DNA of 64,000 bases. It comes from an uncultured Colwellia sp. (GTDB lineage Bacteria; Pseudomonadota; Gammaproteobacteria; Enterobacterales; Alteromonadaceae). A model generated the notes under the pieces. It was not told the origin of the DNA and made no database searches. It saw nothing but the letters and a program-made list of their open reading frames with translations. Shown piece after piece: positions 1 to 9,595 of the stretch (positions are counted from its first letter, which is position 1; the number at the start of each line of letters is the position of its first letter). The position numbers and the translations under genes were made by a program. The stretch spans positions 1 to 64,000 of the forward strand of contig CAJXWZ010000006.1 of NCBI GenBank assembly GCA_913062815.1, given 5' to 3'.

Positions 1-1055
1 CGTTGAGATTTTGCACTACCAGGGATAACTCGCAATGCTGTTGTACGGTTTTCTACTCCCCAAGTGGCATCCGTTGGCGCCCAAAACCCTGGAATCAATC
101 GCGTATAGCTGTTAATGGTAGGCGCAATAAGACTCAAAAACTCAGGCATCAAACGTTGCTGACCCGCTAAGAAATGTCGCTGAGTTTTACTCATATTGTA
201 TTTCTGCTTTGGATCATGAAAGGCGGACCCAGAGCCATCACGATTGTTAAGAGAAATATGAATATGACCACTTTGTCCTGGATAATCCTTCGACCACTTA
301 GCCATAAATGTTGCCATTAAGCCGTTACGCTGCGCCAGTACTTTCATAAATGTTTTGAATAATGCACCTTTATCAGCTGCATTGGCTGCACTGTCTACAG
401 CAATAGCCGCTTCAAGTACACCGGGGCCAGTTTCAGTGTGAATTCCTTCAATCGGAAAGTCCATTTTTTCAGACATATCTAAAATCTGTTCATATAGTTC
501 AGAATGTACTGAATTACGTATAACGGAATAACCAAACATATCAGGAGATAGCGTTTCTAGATTTTTATAACCCTTTTCTCGAGCACTTTCTGGCGTTTCC
601 TTGAACATAAAAAACTCATATTCAAGTGCAGCGAAGGCATCAAACCCCATGTCTTGTGCTTTTTTTATCACTCGATGAAGTAAGTTACGTGGACAAACTG
701 CGGCGGCCTGCTGTTCAAATTCACCAATAAACAGCAACATCCCCTTTTCAAAAGGGAGCTCGCGACAGCTTTCAGGTACAATGCGAACAGGAGCATCAGG
801 ATATCCCGTATGCCAGCCAGTAAAAGACTCTTTAGTTCCGTTTTCGTAAAGTTGGTCGTTAACGTCCCAACCTAACACTACATCACAAAACGCAAAACCA
901 TTATCTAATGAGGAAATAAACTTTTCTTTACTCAAGTATTTTCCACGCATGACCCCATCGATATCAAAGATGCCCACTTTAACATGGCTCAAACCGCGTT
1001 CATTGATAATTCTCTTGGCATCTTCGATGGTTTTAACGTCTCTTGGTTCTATCAT
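1..1055 (-). CDS. Glutamine synthetase family protein (PuuA/GlnT-like), C-terminus off the window
   Basis: ATP-dependent ligase of the glutamine synthetase fold that joins an amine to glutamate; gamma-glutamylputrescine synthetase is one family option. About 351 residues are visible, starting at the ATG on the complement of 1053-1055. Seen directly: a beta-grasp N-terminal part (VKVGIFDIDG near residue 25), the metal-binding ALEYEFFMF segment near residue 143, the HTETGPGVLEAAI glutamate motif, SGHIHISL, and the ATP/glutamate-binding stretch with GVENR at the left edge. The gene runs off the window before its stop, so full length is unknown. The specific substrate cannot be read from sequence. 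It is the last minus-strand gene before the window edge and is separated from the ABC operon by about 215 bp. Confidence 0.85.
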   Translation of the reverse strand, partial: MIEPRDVKTIEDAKRIINERGLSHVKVGIFDIDGVMRGKYLSKEKFISSLDNGFAFCDVVLGWDVNDQLYENGTKESFTGWHTGYPDAPVRIVPESCRELPFEKGMLLFIGEFEQQAAAVCPRNLLHRVIKKAQDMGFDAFAALEYEFFMFKETPESAREKGYKNLETLSPDMFGYSVIRNSVHSELYEQILDMSEKMDFPIEGIHTETGPGVLEAAIAVDSAANAADKGALFKTFMKVLAQRNGLMATFMAKWSKDYPGQSGHIHISLNNRDGSGSAFHDPKQKYNMSKTQRHFLAGQQRLMPEFLSLIAPTINSYTRLIPGFWAPTDATWGVENRTTALRVIPGSAKSQ

Positions 1056-1132
1056 TTATTTTACCATTTATATTTTTTATTCTTGAGTCATTTAATTTTA
1101 GTACAATAAAAATTAATTACTTAGGTGGTGTC

Positions 1133-1154
1133 AATGCTAGCATACACTAGCATT
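1133..1154. promoter_or_regulatory. Perfect 8-bp inverted repeat upstream of the glutamine synthetase-like gene
   Basis: AATGCTAG, six bases, CTAGCATT. It lies 78 bp upstream of the glutamine-synthetase-like start codon and 117 bp beyond the stop of the ABC permease. It could be an operator for the downstream gene or a hairpin at the end of the ABC operon. No good U-tract follows it on the minus strand, so I favour an operator slightly. A second, imperfect hairpin lies at about 1176-1208 (AAGGGACTT with AAGTCCTT) and may be the operon terminator. Confidence 0.3.
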
Positions 1155-1270
1155 TTCCAAAGAGACATGTCACTAGAAGGGACTTGATAGAAACAAGTAA
1201 AGTCCTTATTCATTTTATTTATTTCAGCTCAGATTCCATTTGAGCTATCGCTGACGCGTCATTATTTTGG

Positions 1271-3685
1271 TCACTCACAATGCAATGAATCAACCGGTTT
1301 GGCCGTTGCTGCGCGATAAGCAATAACCATTACCGTAATGTAAGCAATCATTAGACTAAATACCGCACTCAACATAAAAGCACTATACGGCATGTTAATA
1401 CGATAGATAAAGTTATCTAACCAGTCTCGCATCAATAAATAGGCTAAAGGCAGCGCTATCACATTGGCTATCATCACAAGGCTTGAGAATTGGTTCACCA
1501 ACATAAAACATAGCTGCCCTGTACTTGCCCCTAATATTTTACGTACCGCAATCTCTTTTACTCTGCGCTGGGTATTAAAGGCTGCTAAGCCAAATAAGCC
1601 AATAGCGGTAACCACAATCGCTAATAAGGTGAACACATTTAGTAAGTCTGTTTGCTGGCTTTCATTGCGATAACTTGAATCAAATAAATCAACGACCCAA
1701 TCATATTTGAAAGCTAAGTCTGGCGCTAAACCTAGCCATATTTGCTCAACGTCTTTTAAGCTTTGCAAACTTGTACCCGCTTTAAAGCGAATTGACGTCC
1801 AACGTAATGATAGGTCTTTTGGCTGAGCCGATAATACGTAGGTCATTGGCGGTACGGTATTTTTTACATTAACATAGTGACTGTCTTCCACCACTCCAAT
1901 AATTTGATGGTTATGTAAACCATCTTGCCCACCACCTAAGGTAAGTAATTGGCCCACAGCTTCTTCAGGGCTCCAGCCCAATGTAGTCGCTAAGGTTTGG
2001 TTAATGACCAGTTTACCTGTTGATGACTGCCAATCATCCTTATTTTCTTTATAAGCATCGTTAACATAGGCATTTGAAAACACCCGACCACTTACCAACT
2101 TAATACCATAGGTTTTGAAAAAATCTAAACTTACCGGGTTATTACCTACCCATATTTCATTAGAAATATCATCTAACCGTCTGACCGTATTTGACGTTCT
2201 GGTAGCCTTAGTAGGCACAGTATGCGACATGGTTACCGCAATAACATCCGGGTGACGCAGTGTTTGGCTCTTAAAAGCGTTGTAAGTATTATCACCATGA
2301 GAAACTACAATAACACCCTCACGATCAAAGCCTTGCTCCATATTTTTAATATATTGCATCTGCCAATTCACCACTAAACTAGCGACCAATAAAAAAGCAG
2401 CAATGGCAAACTGTAAAATAATAAGAGATTGCCTTAACAGTATTCCCGATTTAGACGTACTCACTAAACCTTTAAGTACATGGGCGGGTGACAAGTTACT
2501 TAAATAAAACGCTGGATAACTACCGGCTAATACGCCTACTAATAAGGTCAAACATAGCAGCTGTAGTGACTGTGCAACTGAAACATTAAAGCTAATTTCT
2601 GCATTCATTAATTGGTTAAATGCAGGTAAACAAAGAAAAACCAAGACCAATGCACATAAACTAGCAATGGCAGATAACATCACTGCCTCAGACAAGTATT
2701 GCGTGATCAATTGTATTTTACTCGCGCCTAAAGCTTTACGAACACCAACATCTTTGCCTCTGCGCATTGCAGCAGCCGTTGAAAGGTTGGTGAAATTGAC
2801 ACAAGCCAATAGCAAGATCATGAAAGAAATAATGCTAAATACCATAACCATTACCGCGCTACTCGGCGGTGTTAAGCTTTTTGTGGTGGTGTTATCAAGG
2901 TAGATATCTAACAATGGCTGAATAGTGACGCGATTGGTTTTAAAAGATGACAATCCTTTAGCGCGAGTATCGTAATAGTCACTCACCGTTTGTATTAAGG
3001 TATTAATATTTGCTGGTTGCCTAATTTTGGCATAGGTTCTTGTGGCATTGAAATTCCACGCTTCAATCCATTCTGGTCGCGAAATCTGACTATAGAAATT
3101 CACCATAGGTAAGATCATGGTTAATGGCATCGTTGTTGGCGTGCTTGGTTTTTTAATCACGCCAGTTACTTGATGATCTTTACCGTTGATGGTTAAACGC
3201 TTACCAATAACCCCGGTAGTAGTGGCGAAGTATTTGATAGCCAACTCATAGTGCAATATTAAGCTATCGGGTGCGTCAAGCGCGGTATTTACATCCCCTT
3301 CTATTAATAGGAAGTCAAAAAAGTCTAAATAGTTCGCATCGGCGTAAAGTGCACGCTCTGAGTAAACTGCTTGCAAATGTTTCACTGAAACACTTGCTGG
3401 TGAAATGCGAGTAGCATCCTCTACTTCACTAAAGTTTTGTGTTAATTCTTTTGCCAGTCTTAGTGGTGTTTGTGCCTGCGGTTTATTCTCACCACGAATT
3501 AAATTAACTCGATATATATCCTTGGCATCGGTAAACGCTGTGTTGTAACTTTTTTGATGGTCTACATAAAGTTGAATTAAGATAAAGCTAGCAATGCCAA
3601 TAATTAAGCCTGTTAGTTGTATAAAACTAGTGAGTTTGTCTCGACAGAAGTTTCTCCAGGCAACTATAAATAATAATTTAATCAC
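1271..3685 (-). CDS. ABC transporter permease, FtsX/MacB type with two FtsX domains
   Basis: Inner-membrane subunit of a tripartite efflux or lipoprotein/peptide-handling ABC system. It has 804 residues: an N-terminal membrane segment around residues 20-38, a MacB-like periplasmic domain, a first FtsX membrane block around 275-395 (with RRGKDVGVRKALGAS), a second periplasmic region, and a second FtsX block near 690-795 (with RRVKEIAVRKILGAS). The paired RKxLGAS coupling motifs are typical of this family. Its start overlaps the end of the ATPase gene by 8 bp, so translation is probably coupled. The operon order is adaptor, ATPase, permease. The substrate is unknown; close relatives are annotated only as MacB-like. 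Confidence 0.9.
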   Translation of the reverse strand: MIKLLFIVAWRNFCRDKLTSFIQLTGLIIGIASFILIQLYVDHQKSYNTAFTDAKDIYRVNLIRGENKPQAQTPLRLAKELTQNFSEVEDATRISPASVSVKHLQAVYSERALYADANYLDFFDFLLIEGDVNTALDAPDSLILHYELAIKYFATTTGVIGKRLTINGKDHQVTGVIKKPSTPTTMPLTMILPMVNFYSQISRPEWIEAWNFNATRTYAKIRQPANINTLIQTVSDYYDTRAKGLSSFKTNRVTIQPLLDIYLDNTTTKSLTPPSSAVMVMVFSIISFMILLLACVNFTNLSTAAAMRRGKDVGVRKALGASKIQLITQYLSEAVMLSAIASLCALVLVFLCLPAFNQLMNAEISFNVSVAQSLQLLCLTLLVGVLAGSYPAFYLSNLSPAHVLKGLVSTSKSGILLRQSLIILQFAIAAFLLVASLVVNWQMQYIKNMEQGFDREGVIVVSHGDNTYNAFKSQTLRHPDVIAVTMSHTVPTKATRTSNTVRRLDDISNEIWVGNNPVSLDFFKTYGIKLVSGRVFSNAYVNDAYKENKDDWQSSTGKLVINQTLATTLGWSPEEAVGQLLTLGGGQDGLHNHQIIGVVEDSHYVNVKNTVPPMTYVLSAQPKDLSLRWTSIRFKAGTSLQSLKDVEQIWLGLAPDLAFKYDWVVDLFDSSYRNESQQTDLLNVFTLLAIVVTAIGLFGLAAFNTQRRVKEIAVRKILGASTGQLCFMLVNQFSSLVMIANVIALPLAYLLMRDWLDNFIYRINMPYSAFMLSAVFSLMIAYITVMVIAYRAATAKPVDSLHCE

Positions 3686-4451
3686 AAGTCACCTCCGCTG
3701 TCCTTTGCTCTGTGTTAGCCGTTACTAATGAGTCTGCACCTACTACACTTTGATTTTCTTTGTTACTAAGCTTCTCTTTAACTAAATGGTCATTAATGAC
3801 CTTACCATCGAGTAACTCGAGCACTCGAGTGCCATAAACAACATGCTCTGGTGCATGGGTAACCATGACGATGGTTGCTCCCTCTTGATTAAGTTGCTGC
3901 AATAACGCCATCACTTGAGTTGAATTTTTTGAATCTAAATTACCGGTCGGCTCATCCGCTAGAATTAAATCTGGACTAGTTACTATGGCTCTTGCAATAG
4001 CCACACGTTGTTGCTGACCACCCGATAACTTTGCTGGTAAATGATTGCGACGATGGCTAATATCGACACGCTTTAATACCGCGTCAACCAAACGTTTTCG
4101 CTCTGCTTTTGCCACATTGTGATAATAAAGTGGTAGTTCGATGTTTTGTTCAACAGTTAATTCATCAATTAAGTTAAAGTTTTGAAAGATAAAGCCTATG
4201 TGCTGCTTTCGTAAGCGAGCACGTTGCTGCTCACTATATTTATCAACGGGTTTTTCTAAAAAGCTAAACTCCCCTGTGTCTATGCTATCTAACATACCTA
4301 ACACATTAAGTAAGGTCGACTTACCACAACCTGATGGCCCTAAAATAGATAGAAACTCACCTTCATTAATGGTTAAATTCATTTTGTCTATCGCTACGGT
4401 TTCTACTTCATCGCCAATAAAAGATCGGCTTATTTGGTTACATTTGATCAT
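3678..4451 (-). CDS. ABC transporter ATP-binding protein (MacB/LolD-like)
   Basis: Cytoplasmic ATPase that powers the adjacent FtsX-type permease. It has 257 residues with the Walker A motif GPSGCGKST at 38-46, the signature LSGGQQQR near 142, Walker [13 protein letters not shown] near 162-173, and the switch histidine in VMVTHAPEH. Length and motifs fit the MacB/LolD clade. After the catalytic core there is a non-conserved, charged C-terminal tail of about 35 residues. It lies between the adaptor (89 bp upstream) and the permease (8-bp overlap). Family assignment is firm, substrate is not. Confidence 0.93.
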   Translation of the reverse strand: MIKCNQISRSFIGDEVETVAIDKMNLTINEGEFLSILGPSGCGKSTLLNVLGMLDSIDTGEFSFLEKPVDKYSEQQRARLRKQHIGFIFQNFNLIDELTVEQNIELPLYYHNVAKAERKRLVDAVLKRVDISHRRNHLPAKLSGGQQQRVAIARAIVTSPDLILADEPTGNLDSKNSTQVMALLQQLNQEGATIVMVTHAPEHVVYGTRVLELLDGKVINDHLVKEKLSNKENQSVVGADSLVTANTEQRTAEVTCD

Positions 4452-4540
4452 AATGGTTCCTTATTACTCTTTGATAATGAGTTAGTTTTTTTATTTGTTT
4501 AATTAGTTTCAGTGCTGTTTAGGTATAGTTTTTTTGAGGG

Positions 4541-5821
4541 TTAATTACTTTTTAGAAGGCTTAACTGTTCTGCATCAGCAAAGCTGGCATAAGAAGAGGT
4601 AATAACACGGTCACCTTTGCTTAAACCCGTAAGTACTTCGATACTTTGTGGGTTTTTTCTGCCTAAACGAACGGTACGTTTACTGGCTTGTTTACCGTTT
4701 TCATCAACAATAAAGACCCAACTACCTGCGGTATTTTGCATAAAGCCGCCATTGGCAATTTGTAATTTAGACTCACTTGATGAAAGGTTGAACTTCAATT
4801 GCACGCTTTGTCCCAAGCGGAGTTTCTTGGCTATGGTCCTATCTGAAAAATTGAAATCAACTTTAAATGTGCCGTTGTCGATGCCAGGATAGACTTTGGC
4901 CACCTCAATTAGATGGCTTTGTTGGTTAAGCTCAAAGCTGGCAGTTTGCCCTTTGGCTACACGGCTAACATAAAACTCATCCACTTGTGCAGTCACTTTA
5001 TATTGCTCAATCAAATCGACTTGCCCTAAGCGCTGACCGTTACTTTTCGACTCTCCTACTTGGGCATCTAGAAAGGTTAACTGGCCGCTACTCGGTGCTC
5101 GAATAATTAACTTGTCTAAGCTGCCACGAGATATAGCCAAATTAGATTCTAACGTTTTGATGCTTTGAGTCAGTTGTTGCAACTGTTGGCTTTGCAATAA
5201 CGCCTCTTTTTGTTGGCTTTGCTGTACGGTTTCGCGATATTTAAGTTGAAAGTCCAACTCATCTTTTACCGCTTCAAATGCTTGTTGTGAGATAAGGGTT
5301 TTCCTCACCAAAGCTTGGTTGCGAGTGAACTGTTTTTGCAGTCGTAATACTTTAAAGTCTAATTCAATGACATCACGCTTAAGTGATAACTGGTTTTGCT
5401 CTAGTGCCAAGCGAGTATTGCGCATATTGTTAATTTGCTCAGATACCTCAGCTTCACGAGCAAGTACGTTTAATTGCAAATTGGTATTGCTAAGCTTTAA
5501 AATGGCTTGTCCTTGTTCAACTAACGCCCCTTCTTGAATAAGAACCTCTTCAACTCGCCCTCCATCAATGGCATCAATAAAAATAGTTTTTTCCGGTTCA
5601 ACAACACCACGCAGTGGTAAATATTCAACAAATTCAGCTTGCTCAACAGTGCTAATAACTAAGTTGTTAGTCGCAACATTGTAGTTTTTTCCTGAGGTGG
5701 TTAACGTAGCGCTGCTTTGAGTAAAGGCAAAAACACCGATAAATAAGCTAGTGCTAAGAACGGCTAATAAATACTTACCTTGATGTTTTTTCTTAGTGGT
5801 CTTTGCTAGTGGCTTGTCCAT
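4541..5821 (-). CDS. Periplasmic adaptor, HlyD/RND-MFP family
   Basis: Membrane-fusion protein expected to link the FtsX-type pump to an outer-membrane channel. It has 426 residues: a basic cytoplasmic N-terminus, one membrane anchor at about 16-34 (LLAVLSTSLFIGVFAFTQ), a split lipoyl/barrel-sandwich domain (VEPEKTIFIDAIDGGRVEEV and the APSSGQLTFLDAQVGE half), a long alpha-helical hairpin around 120-230 rich in Gln/Leu, then beta-barrel domains. It is first in the operon. The start follows a spaced purine-rich stretch. No outer-membrane TolC partner lies in the window, so a shared channel is inferred. Confidence 0.9.
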   Translation of the reverse strand: MDKPLAKTTKKKHQGKYLLAVLSTSLFIGVFAFTQSSATLTTSGKNYNVATNNLVISTVEQAEFVEYLPLRGVVEPEKTIFIDAIDGGRVEEVLIQEGALVEQGQAILKLSNTNLQLNVLAREAEVSEQINNMRNTRLALEQNQLSLKRDVIELDFKVLRLQKQFTRNQALVRKTLISQQAFEAVKDELDFQLKYRETVQQSQQKEALLQSQQLQQLTQSIKTLESNLAISRGSLDKLIIRAPSSGQLTFLDAQVGESKSNGQRLGQVDLIEQYKVTAQVDEFYVSRVAKGQTASFELNQQSHLIEVAKVYPGIDNGTFKVDFNFSDRTIAKKLRLGQSVQLKFNLSSSESKLQIANGGFMQNTAGSWVFIVDENGKQASKRTVRLGRKNPQSIEVLTGLSKGDRVITSSYASFADAEQLSLLKSN

Positions 5822-5914
5822 AATTATTCCTGCTCGTTGATTTGATGAGCAGTGTTAACCAGAACAATTATGAAGAAAGGAATAAAACGGGATTAAAGTG
5901 TGATTAATGCTGAA

Positions 5915-5946
5915 AAAGTTGTGACCATCATAGTGGTCACAACTTT
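5915..5946 (-). terminator. 13-bp perfect hairpin between regulator and efflux operon; terminator and/or operator
   Basis: Inverted repeat AAAGTTGTGACCA, six bases, TGGTCACAACTTT. Read on the minus strand it lies about 66 nt after the regulator stop and runs into CTTTTTC, so it can act as an intrinsic terminator. It also lies about 95 bp upstream of the adaptor start, and the half-site GGTCACAA recurs upstream of the regulator gene at 8401-8409, so a protein-binding role is possible as well. Confidence 0.5.
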
Positions 5947-6011
5947 CATTCGGAGTTTAACTTAATAAAAGCAATGCGTTATATGTTTTCTTTTTAAAGG
6001 CGCTAAGTTGC

Positions 6012-8228
6012 TTAGTTTTTTATAAAACTACTTGTTTGCATAATATCAGCGACTGAACGCTTCATTTTCGCGTAAATAATGCCGTTTTGATTTATATCAA
6101 AATCATTTCCCAATGATGGCTTTTGCCATAATTGGCTACTTTGCTGAATAAAAGCATAGTGACTATATTGCTTATTTTCAGCATTTGTTTGGCAAAGCAA
6201 ACCATCACTTGTTACTTTTAAATTGAGTTTTCTATTGATAATACTTGGCTGACAGATTAAATCGGTTGCTTGAGGCTTTGCTGATAAATCTGAAAACTTC
6301 ATCACTTGCAAACTATCATCAGCAATCAGGTAAAAATTGTTATCTATTTTAGAATAAAGACCACCTTGATAACCTACCGGCATAGAGGATAGTTTTTGCT
6401 CATTAATGTTATAGGCCATAAGAGTCCAATCGGCATTTTTAATGGTAGATAGCAGTAAGTTATTTTCATCTTGCCAACTTACGCCAACAATAGCGATATT
6501 ATCAAGTGGCAGCTTTTCTAACGACATCTCGCTAATATTTGCGATATAAATTTGATTATCTGCCAGTACCATAAGCTGGCTATCGTTAGGGGAAAAGACT
6601 AAATCATATAACTTAACTGGGTTATTAAAGTCAGTTAGTTGTTTAGTTTGTACGGTACTGCTCAACTCACCTTTGATACTATTGCTGTCATTATTAACAA
6701 TTCTGCTAAGGTAAACCTCTGCTGAAGTAGTACGTTTAGAGACAAAGGCATATTGCTCGGTGTTATTAGCCAAAGCCGGCAAGTAATCCATCACCGTTGA
6801 GTTTTCAAGTTCTACATCAACTTGCCCTTGTGACTTAAAATAAATATCTTTATTAAGTAGATAAGAAACAAAGCTAAAGTCTTTGCCGTTATTTACTCTT
6901 GATAAGTGTTTTACTCTTGAGGTGTTACTGGCAACGACGGCAAGTTTATTGCCCGCTAAATCACTTTGCCAAACTTCATAGGCAGGATGAGGTGACGGAT
7001 GAATAATAGTTTCATTGTCATGATGCCAAATTACCGAACGCATTAAATAATTTAACTGCGCCGTTTGTTCAAGGCTTGAGCTTTCAATATCTAACGTGTA
7101 AATGCGGGTTGTTGGTGAAAACTCACTGTTAATCATCAATAATTTTTCACCATCAGGTGAAATATCAAAACTGTAATTACCCAAGCCATTGGTGATAGGT
7201 TGGTTAACTATATCTTTCTCATTGTTAGCCAAATTAACTCTAAAAATCTGATAACCATGGCTGGTCGATTGCCTGTCGTTAAAATACAAGTATTGACCAT
7301 TGGGTGAAAAAACAAACTGTGGGAACGCTTGAGCACCGCACTCTGTAATACTTTGCCAAGTGTCTTTGTTTTTGATATCTGATAGTTCAGCCCAAAAAAT
7401 CATACACACACTGTTGTGCTTATACAAAAAGGCCAATTTATCCTGTGATGGTGACCATACTGGCTTGCTCAATGCCCCCCTCGCATGAGTAACTGACAGC
7501 TTTTCATGACTGCTAAGGTTTTCAATATTGATATATGAGGGTTTACCCGAAATATCCTTACGATAAGCGACTAATGTTAAATCGGGTGATACTGCAGGGT
7601 ACTGTTCAACTCCTACTTCACGAGTCAACGGTTTAATTTGTTTGGTTTGCAATACAGTGCTGGAGTCCAATGATAATAGATAACTGATTGCGACAAGTAT
7701 TATTAGCCCAACAGCAATTAATAAGCTTACCTTTGTGTTGAACAAATTACTGTGGGTTAATGTACTTTGCTGAGCTTTCTCTACCAGTATGCTTGTCGCT
7801 TCATTCGTTGGCGTTTCTATTTTTAAGCTAGTAGGCGACTCAACAGTTAAAGGTACTTCGGTGGAATATTGACCATTACTTTTTTCTAGCTCCACATGCG
7901 GATTCATTATAGTGTCTGAGGGAACAAAGTCTGCCACCATACGGTAACCTTTACGTGGCACTGTGATAATAAACTGCGGGACTTTAGGATCATCAGCCAA
8001 GGCTTTTCTAACTTTTACTAAAGTACGACTGATGGCATTTTCAGTTACTAAAGTACCAACCCATACTTGCTCCATCAGTTCGTCTTTACTGATCACTCGA
8101 TGGCTATTTTGACAAAGGAATACCAATAAATCATACACCTTAGGCGACAAGTTAACGGTTTCGCCCTGACGATAAAGCAGTTGGTTATGGGTATCGATGC
8201 AAATATCAGCAAAGTGTAAATAGCGCAA
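6012..8228 (-). CDS. Membrane-anchored winged-helix regulator with TolB/WD40-like periplasmic domain (CadC-like)
   Basis: One-component transcription factor that probably senses a periplasmic signal. It has 738 residues: an OmpR/PhoB-type winged helix at about 1-105 (LSPKVYDLLVFLCQNSHRVISKDELMEQVW, and the FIITVPRKGYRM wing), a linker, one membrane helix at about 170-190, and a long C-terminal region of beta-propeller repeats (SPDLTLVAYRKD, SPNGQYLYF, SPDGEKLLMI, SPNDSQLMVL). This architecture is common in marine Alteromonadales. The gene is transcribed just upstream of the efflux operon and in the same direction, so it is the likely regulator of that operon. The signal is unknown. Confidence 0.88.
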   Translation of the reverse strand: MRYLHFADICIDTHNQLLYRQGETVNLSPKVYDLLVFLCQNSHRVISKDELMEQVWVGTLVTENAISRTLVKVRKALADDPKVPQFIITVPRKGYRMVADFVPSDTIMNPHVELEKSNGQYSTEVPLTVESPTSLKIETPTNEATSILVEKAQQSTLTHSNLFNTKVSLLIAVGLIILVAISYLLSLDSSTVLQTKQIKPLTREVGVEQYPAVSPDLTLVAYRKDISGKPSYINIENLSSHEKLSVTHARGALSKPVWSPSQDKLAFLYKHNSVCMIFWAELSDIKNKDTWQSITECGAQAFPQFVFSPNGQYLYFNDRQSTSHGYQIFRVNLANNEKDIVNQPITNGLGNYSFDISPDGEKLLMINSEFSPTTRIYTLDIESSSLEQTAQLNYLMRSVIWHHDNETIIHPSPHPAYEVWQSDLAGNKLAVVASNTSRVKHLSRVNNGKDFSFVSYLLNKDIYFKSQGQVDVELENSTVMDYLPALANNTEQYAFVSKRTTSAEVYLSRIVNNDSNSIKGELSSTVQTKQLTDFNNPVKLYDLVFSPNDSQLMVLADNQIYIANISEMSLEKLPLDNIAIVGVSWQDENNLLLSTIKNADWTLMAYNINEQKLSSMPVGYQGGLYSKIDNNFYLIADDSLQVMKFSDLSAKPQATDLICQPSIINRKLNLKVTSDGLLCQTNAENKQYSHYAFIQQSSQLWQKPSLGNDFDINQNGIIYAKMKRSVADIMQTSSFIKN

Positions 8229-8570
8229 AGTAGATCCTTCTTTTTATTTTTATAAAAAATTAATAACAAAAATTAACGCAGTTATGCGTACTGCACTTTA
8301 ATCGAGTTCTTAAGGTTTTTAAATAGAACTTTGACATACAAAGTTGCCTTATCGGACAAAACGCCCTGCAAAGCCTTTAAATACGACATTAATCACAGTT
8401 TGGTCACAAATAATTCCAACATTGATCCTAACTAGTCACCTACCTTTCATTCTTTTTATTGATGTTTTAGCTAGCATTACGACATATCAAACTGCTATGC
8501 ATTATGAAAATACACATTAACTATGCTTTCAAAGGTGCAGTCAACATATACTTAACATACGGAGTAAACC
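8229..8570. promoter_or_regulatory. Divergent intergenic region between the winged-helix regulator and the DJ-1-like gene
   Basis: No gene is seen in these 342 bp. At 8388-8417 there is an arrangement of TTAATCACA followed closely by GGTCACAA. The same two elements occur, in the same order on the minus strand, upstream of the efflux operon (5899-5946). A TTGACA hexamer lies at about 8332. The region is expected to hold the promoters of both flanking genes, and the shared boxes are candidate binding sites for the regulator. Confidence 0.4.
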
Positions 8571-9413
8571 ATGGATAACCTTTTCATTATAAAGTCACAT
8601 GAACAATCTCATACAAAGTTTCGCTCTTTTTCAATACTTTGCTTTAATCTCTTCTTCGCAACTTTTTTTAGCCTAGGCAGTTTAGCAAGCAACAGCGATG
8701 CAAAAAGTTTCAACGAGAAAAGGAAGCATGAAACTCTACAGAAAGTCCTGATAATAATATCTAGTGATAGTCACGGCTATTGGTTGCCAGAAGTATTAGA
8801 GCCATATCAATTATTGCAACAAGCAGGCTTTGAAATTGATATCGCCAGTCCTTTAGGAGGAAAAGGTAAAGCAAGTGGCAGCTTTAGATTATCATCCGAA
8901 CAAGAGCAGTGGTTTGCACAATCAAGTCTATTGAAAAAATTGCCAAACTCAATAGCGGTTAATCAAGTACAAGCGCAAGACTATCAAGCCATTTTTTTTG
9001 CCGGTGGCTCAGGACCAATGTTTGATTTTATCAACAATAGAGTAATGCAAAAGCTTACCGCGTCTATTTATCAAAATGGTGGTGTTGTTTCAGCCGACTG
9101 TCACGGTATTGCGGCTTTACTCAATGTTTATCTTGAAAATGGTAGCCGCTTAATTGCAGGAAAAAAAATAACAGCGAAAGCTAATCATGAAGAAGGCCGT
9201 TGGGCTCGTAATAACTACCCTTTTTTGTTGGAAAATAAAATCACAGAACTTGGCGGCCTTTATTCATCAAAACCAACGGGAAAACCACATGTAGTTGTAG
9301 ATGGCCGTTTGATCACCGGACAAAACCCCGCATCGGCCATTCCTATGACTAAGCAGTTAATACAAACATTATTAACGCTAGAGAGCAGCCAGCGGTTAAA
9401 TACTAGAAGCTAA
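8571..9413 (+). CDS. DJ-1/PfpI (Hsp31-like) family type 1 glutamine amidotransferase-like protein, exported
   Basis: The family includes glyoxalase III/deglycase-type and chaperone-like proteins. It has 280 residues. A hydrophobic segment at about 22-40 (LCFNLFFATFFSLGSLAS) looks like a signal peptide or anchor, so the protein is probably periplasmic, which is unusual for the family. The core has VLIIISSDSHGYWLPEVLEPY, the glycine-rich FFAGGSGPMFDF, and the nucleophile elbow SADCHGIAALL with Cys177. The SD GGAG lies upstream of the ATG. It is a single gene, divergent from the regulator. Enzymatic activity is not established. Confidence 0.8.
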   Translation: MDNLFIIKSHEQSHTKFRSFSILCFNLFFATFFSLGSLASNSDAKSFNEKRKHETLQKVLIIISSDSHGYWLPEVLEPYQLLQQAGFEIDIASPLGGKGKASGSFRLSSEQEQWFAQSSLLKKLPNSIAVNQVQAQDYQAIFFAGGSGPMFDFINNRVMQKLTASIYQNGGVVSADCHGIAALLNVYLENGSRLIAGKKITAKANHEEGRWARNNYPFLLENKITELGGLYSSKPTGKPHVVVDGRLITGQNPASAIPMTKQLIQTLLTLESSQRLNTRS

Positions 9414-9532
9414 TAACGTATCAACAAAGTACAAGTTGGTGCATGAGTTCTAGTTAGTATATAACGAGAATATTTAGATCTACGTATTCCCTACTAACCA
9501 CACGAACCACACCAACGTTTAAGTTCAATATT

Positions 9533-9558
9533 GCCCAACTAACTTAAAATTGGGCTTT
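9533..9558 (+). terminator. Probable intrinsic terminator after the DJ-1-like gene
   Basis: GCCCAA and TTGGGC arms separated by 11 bases and followed by TTTGCTT on the plus strand. It sits between two convergent genes, so it could also act weakly for rimO on the other strand. Confidence 0.45.
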
Positions 9559-9595
9559 GCTTATTAGGTAATGAATAGTTGGCGTTTATACTTTA

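Noticed and set aside
1219..1278. 19-residue ORF on the minus strand, starting GTG across the permease stop
   Set aside because: Overlapping start is suggestive of coupling, but it is too short to support without conservation data.
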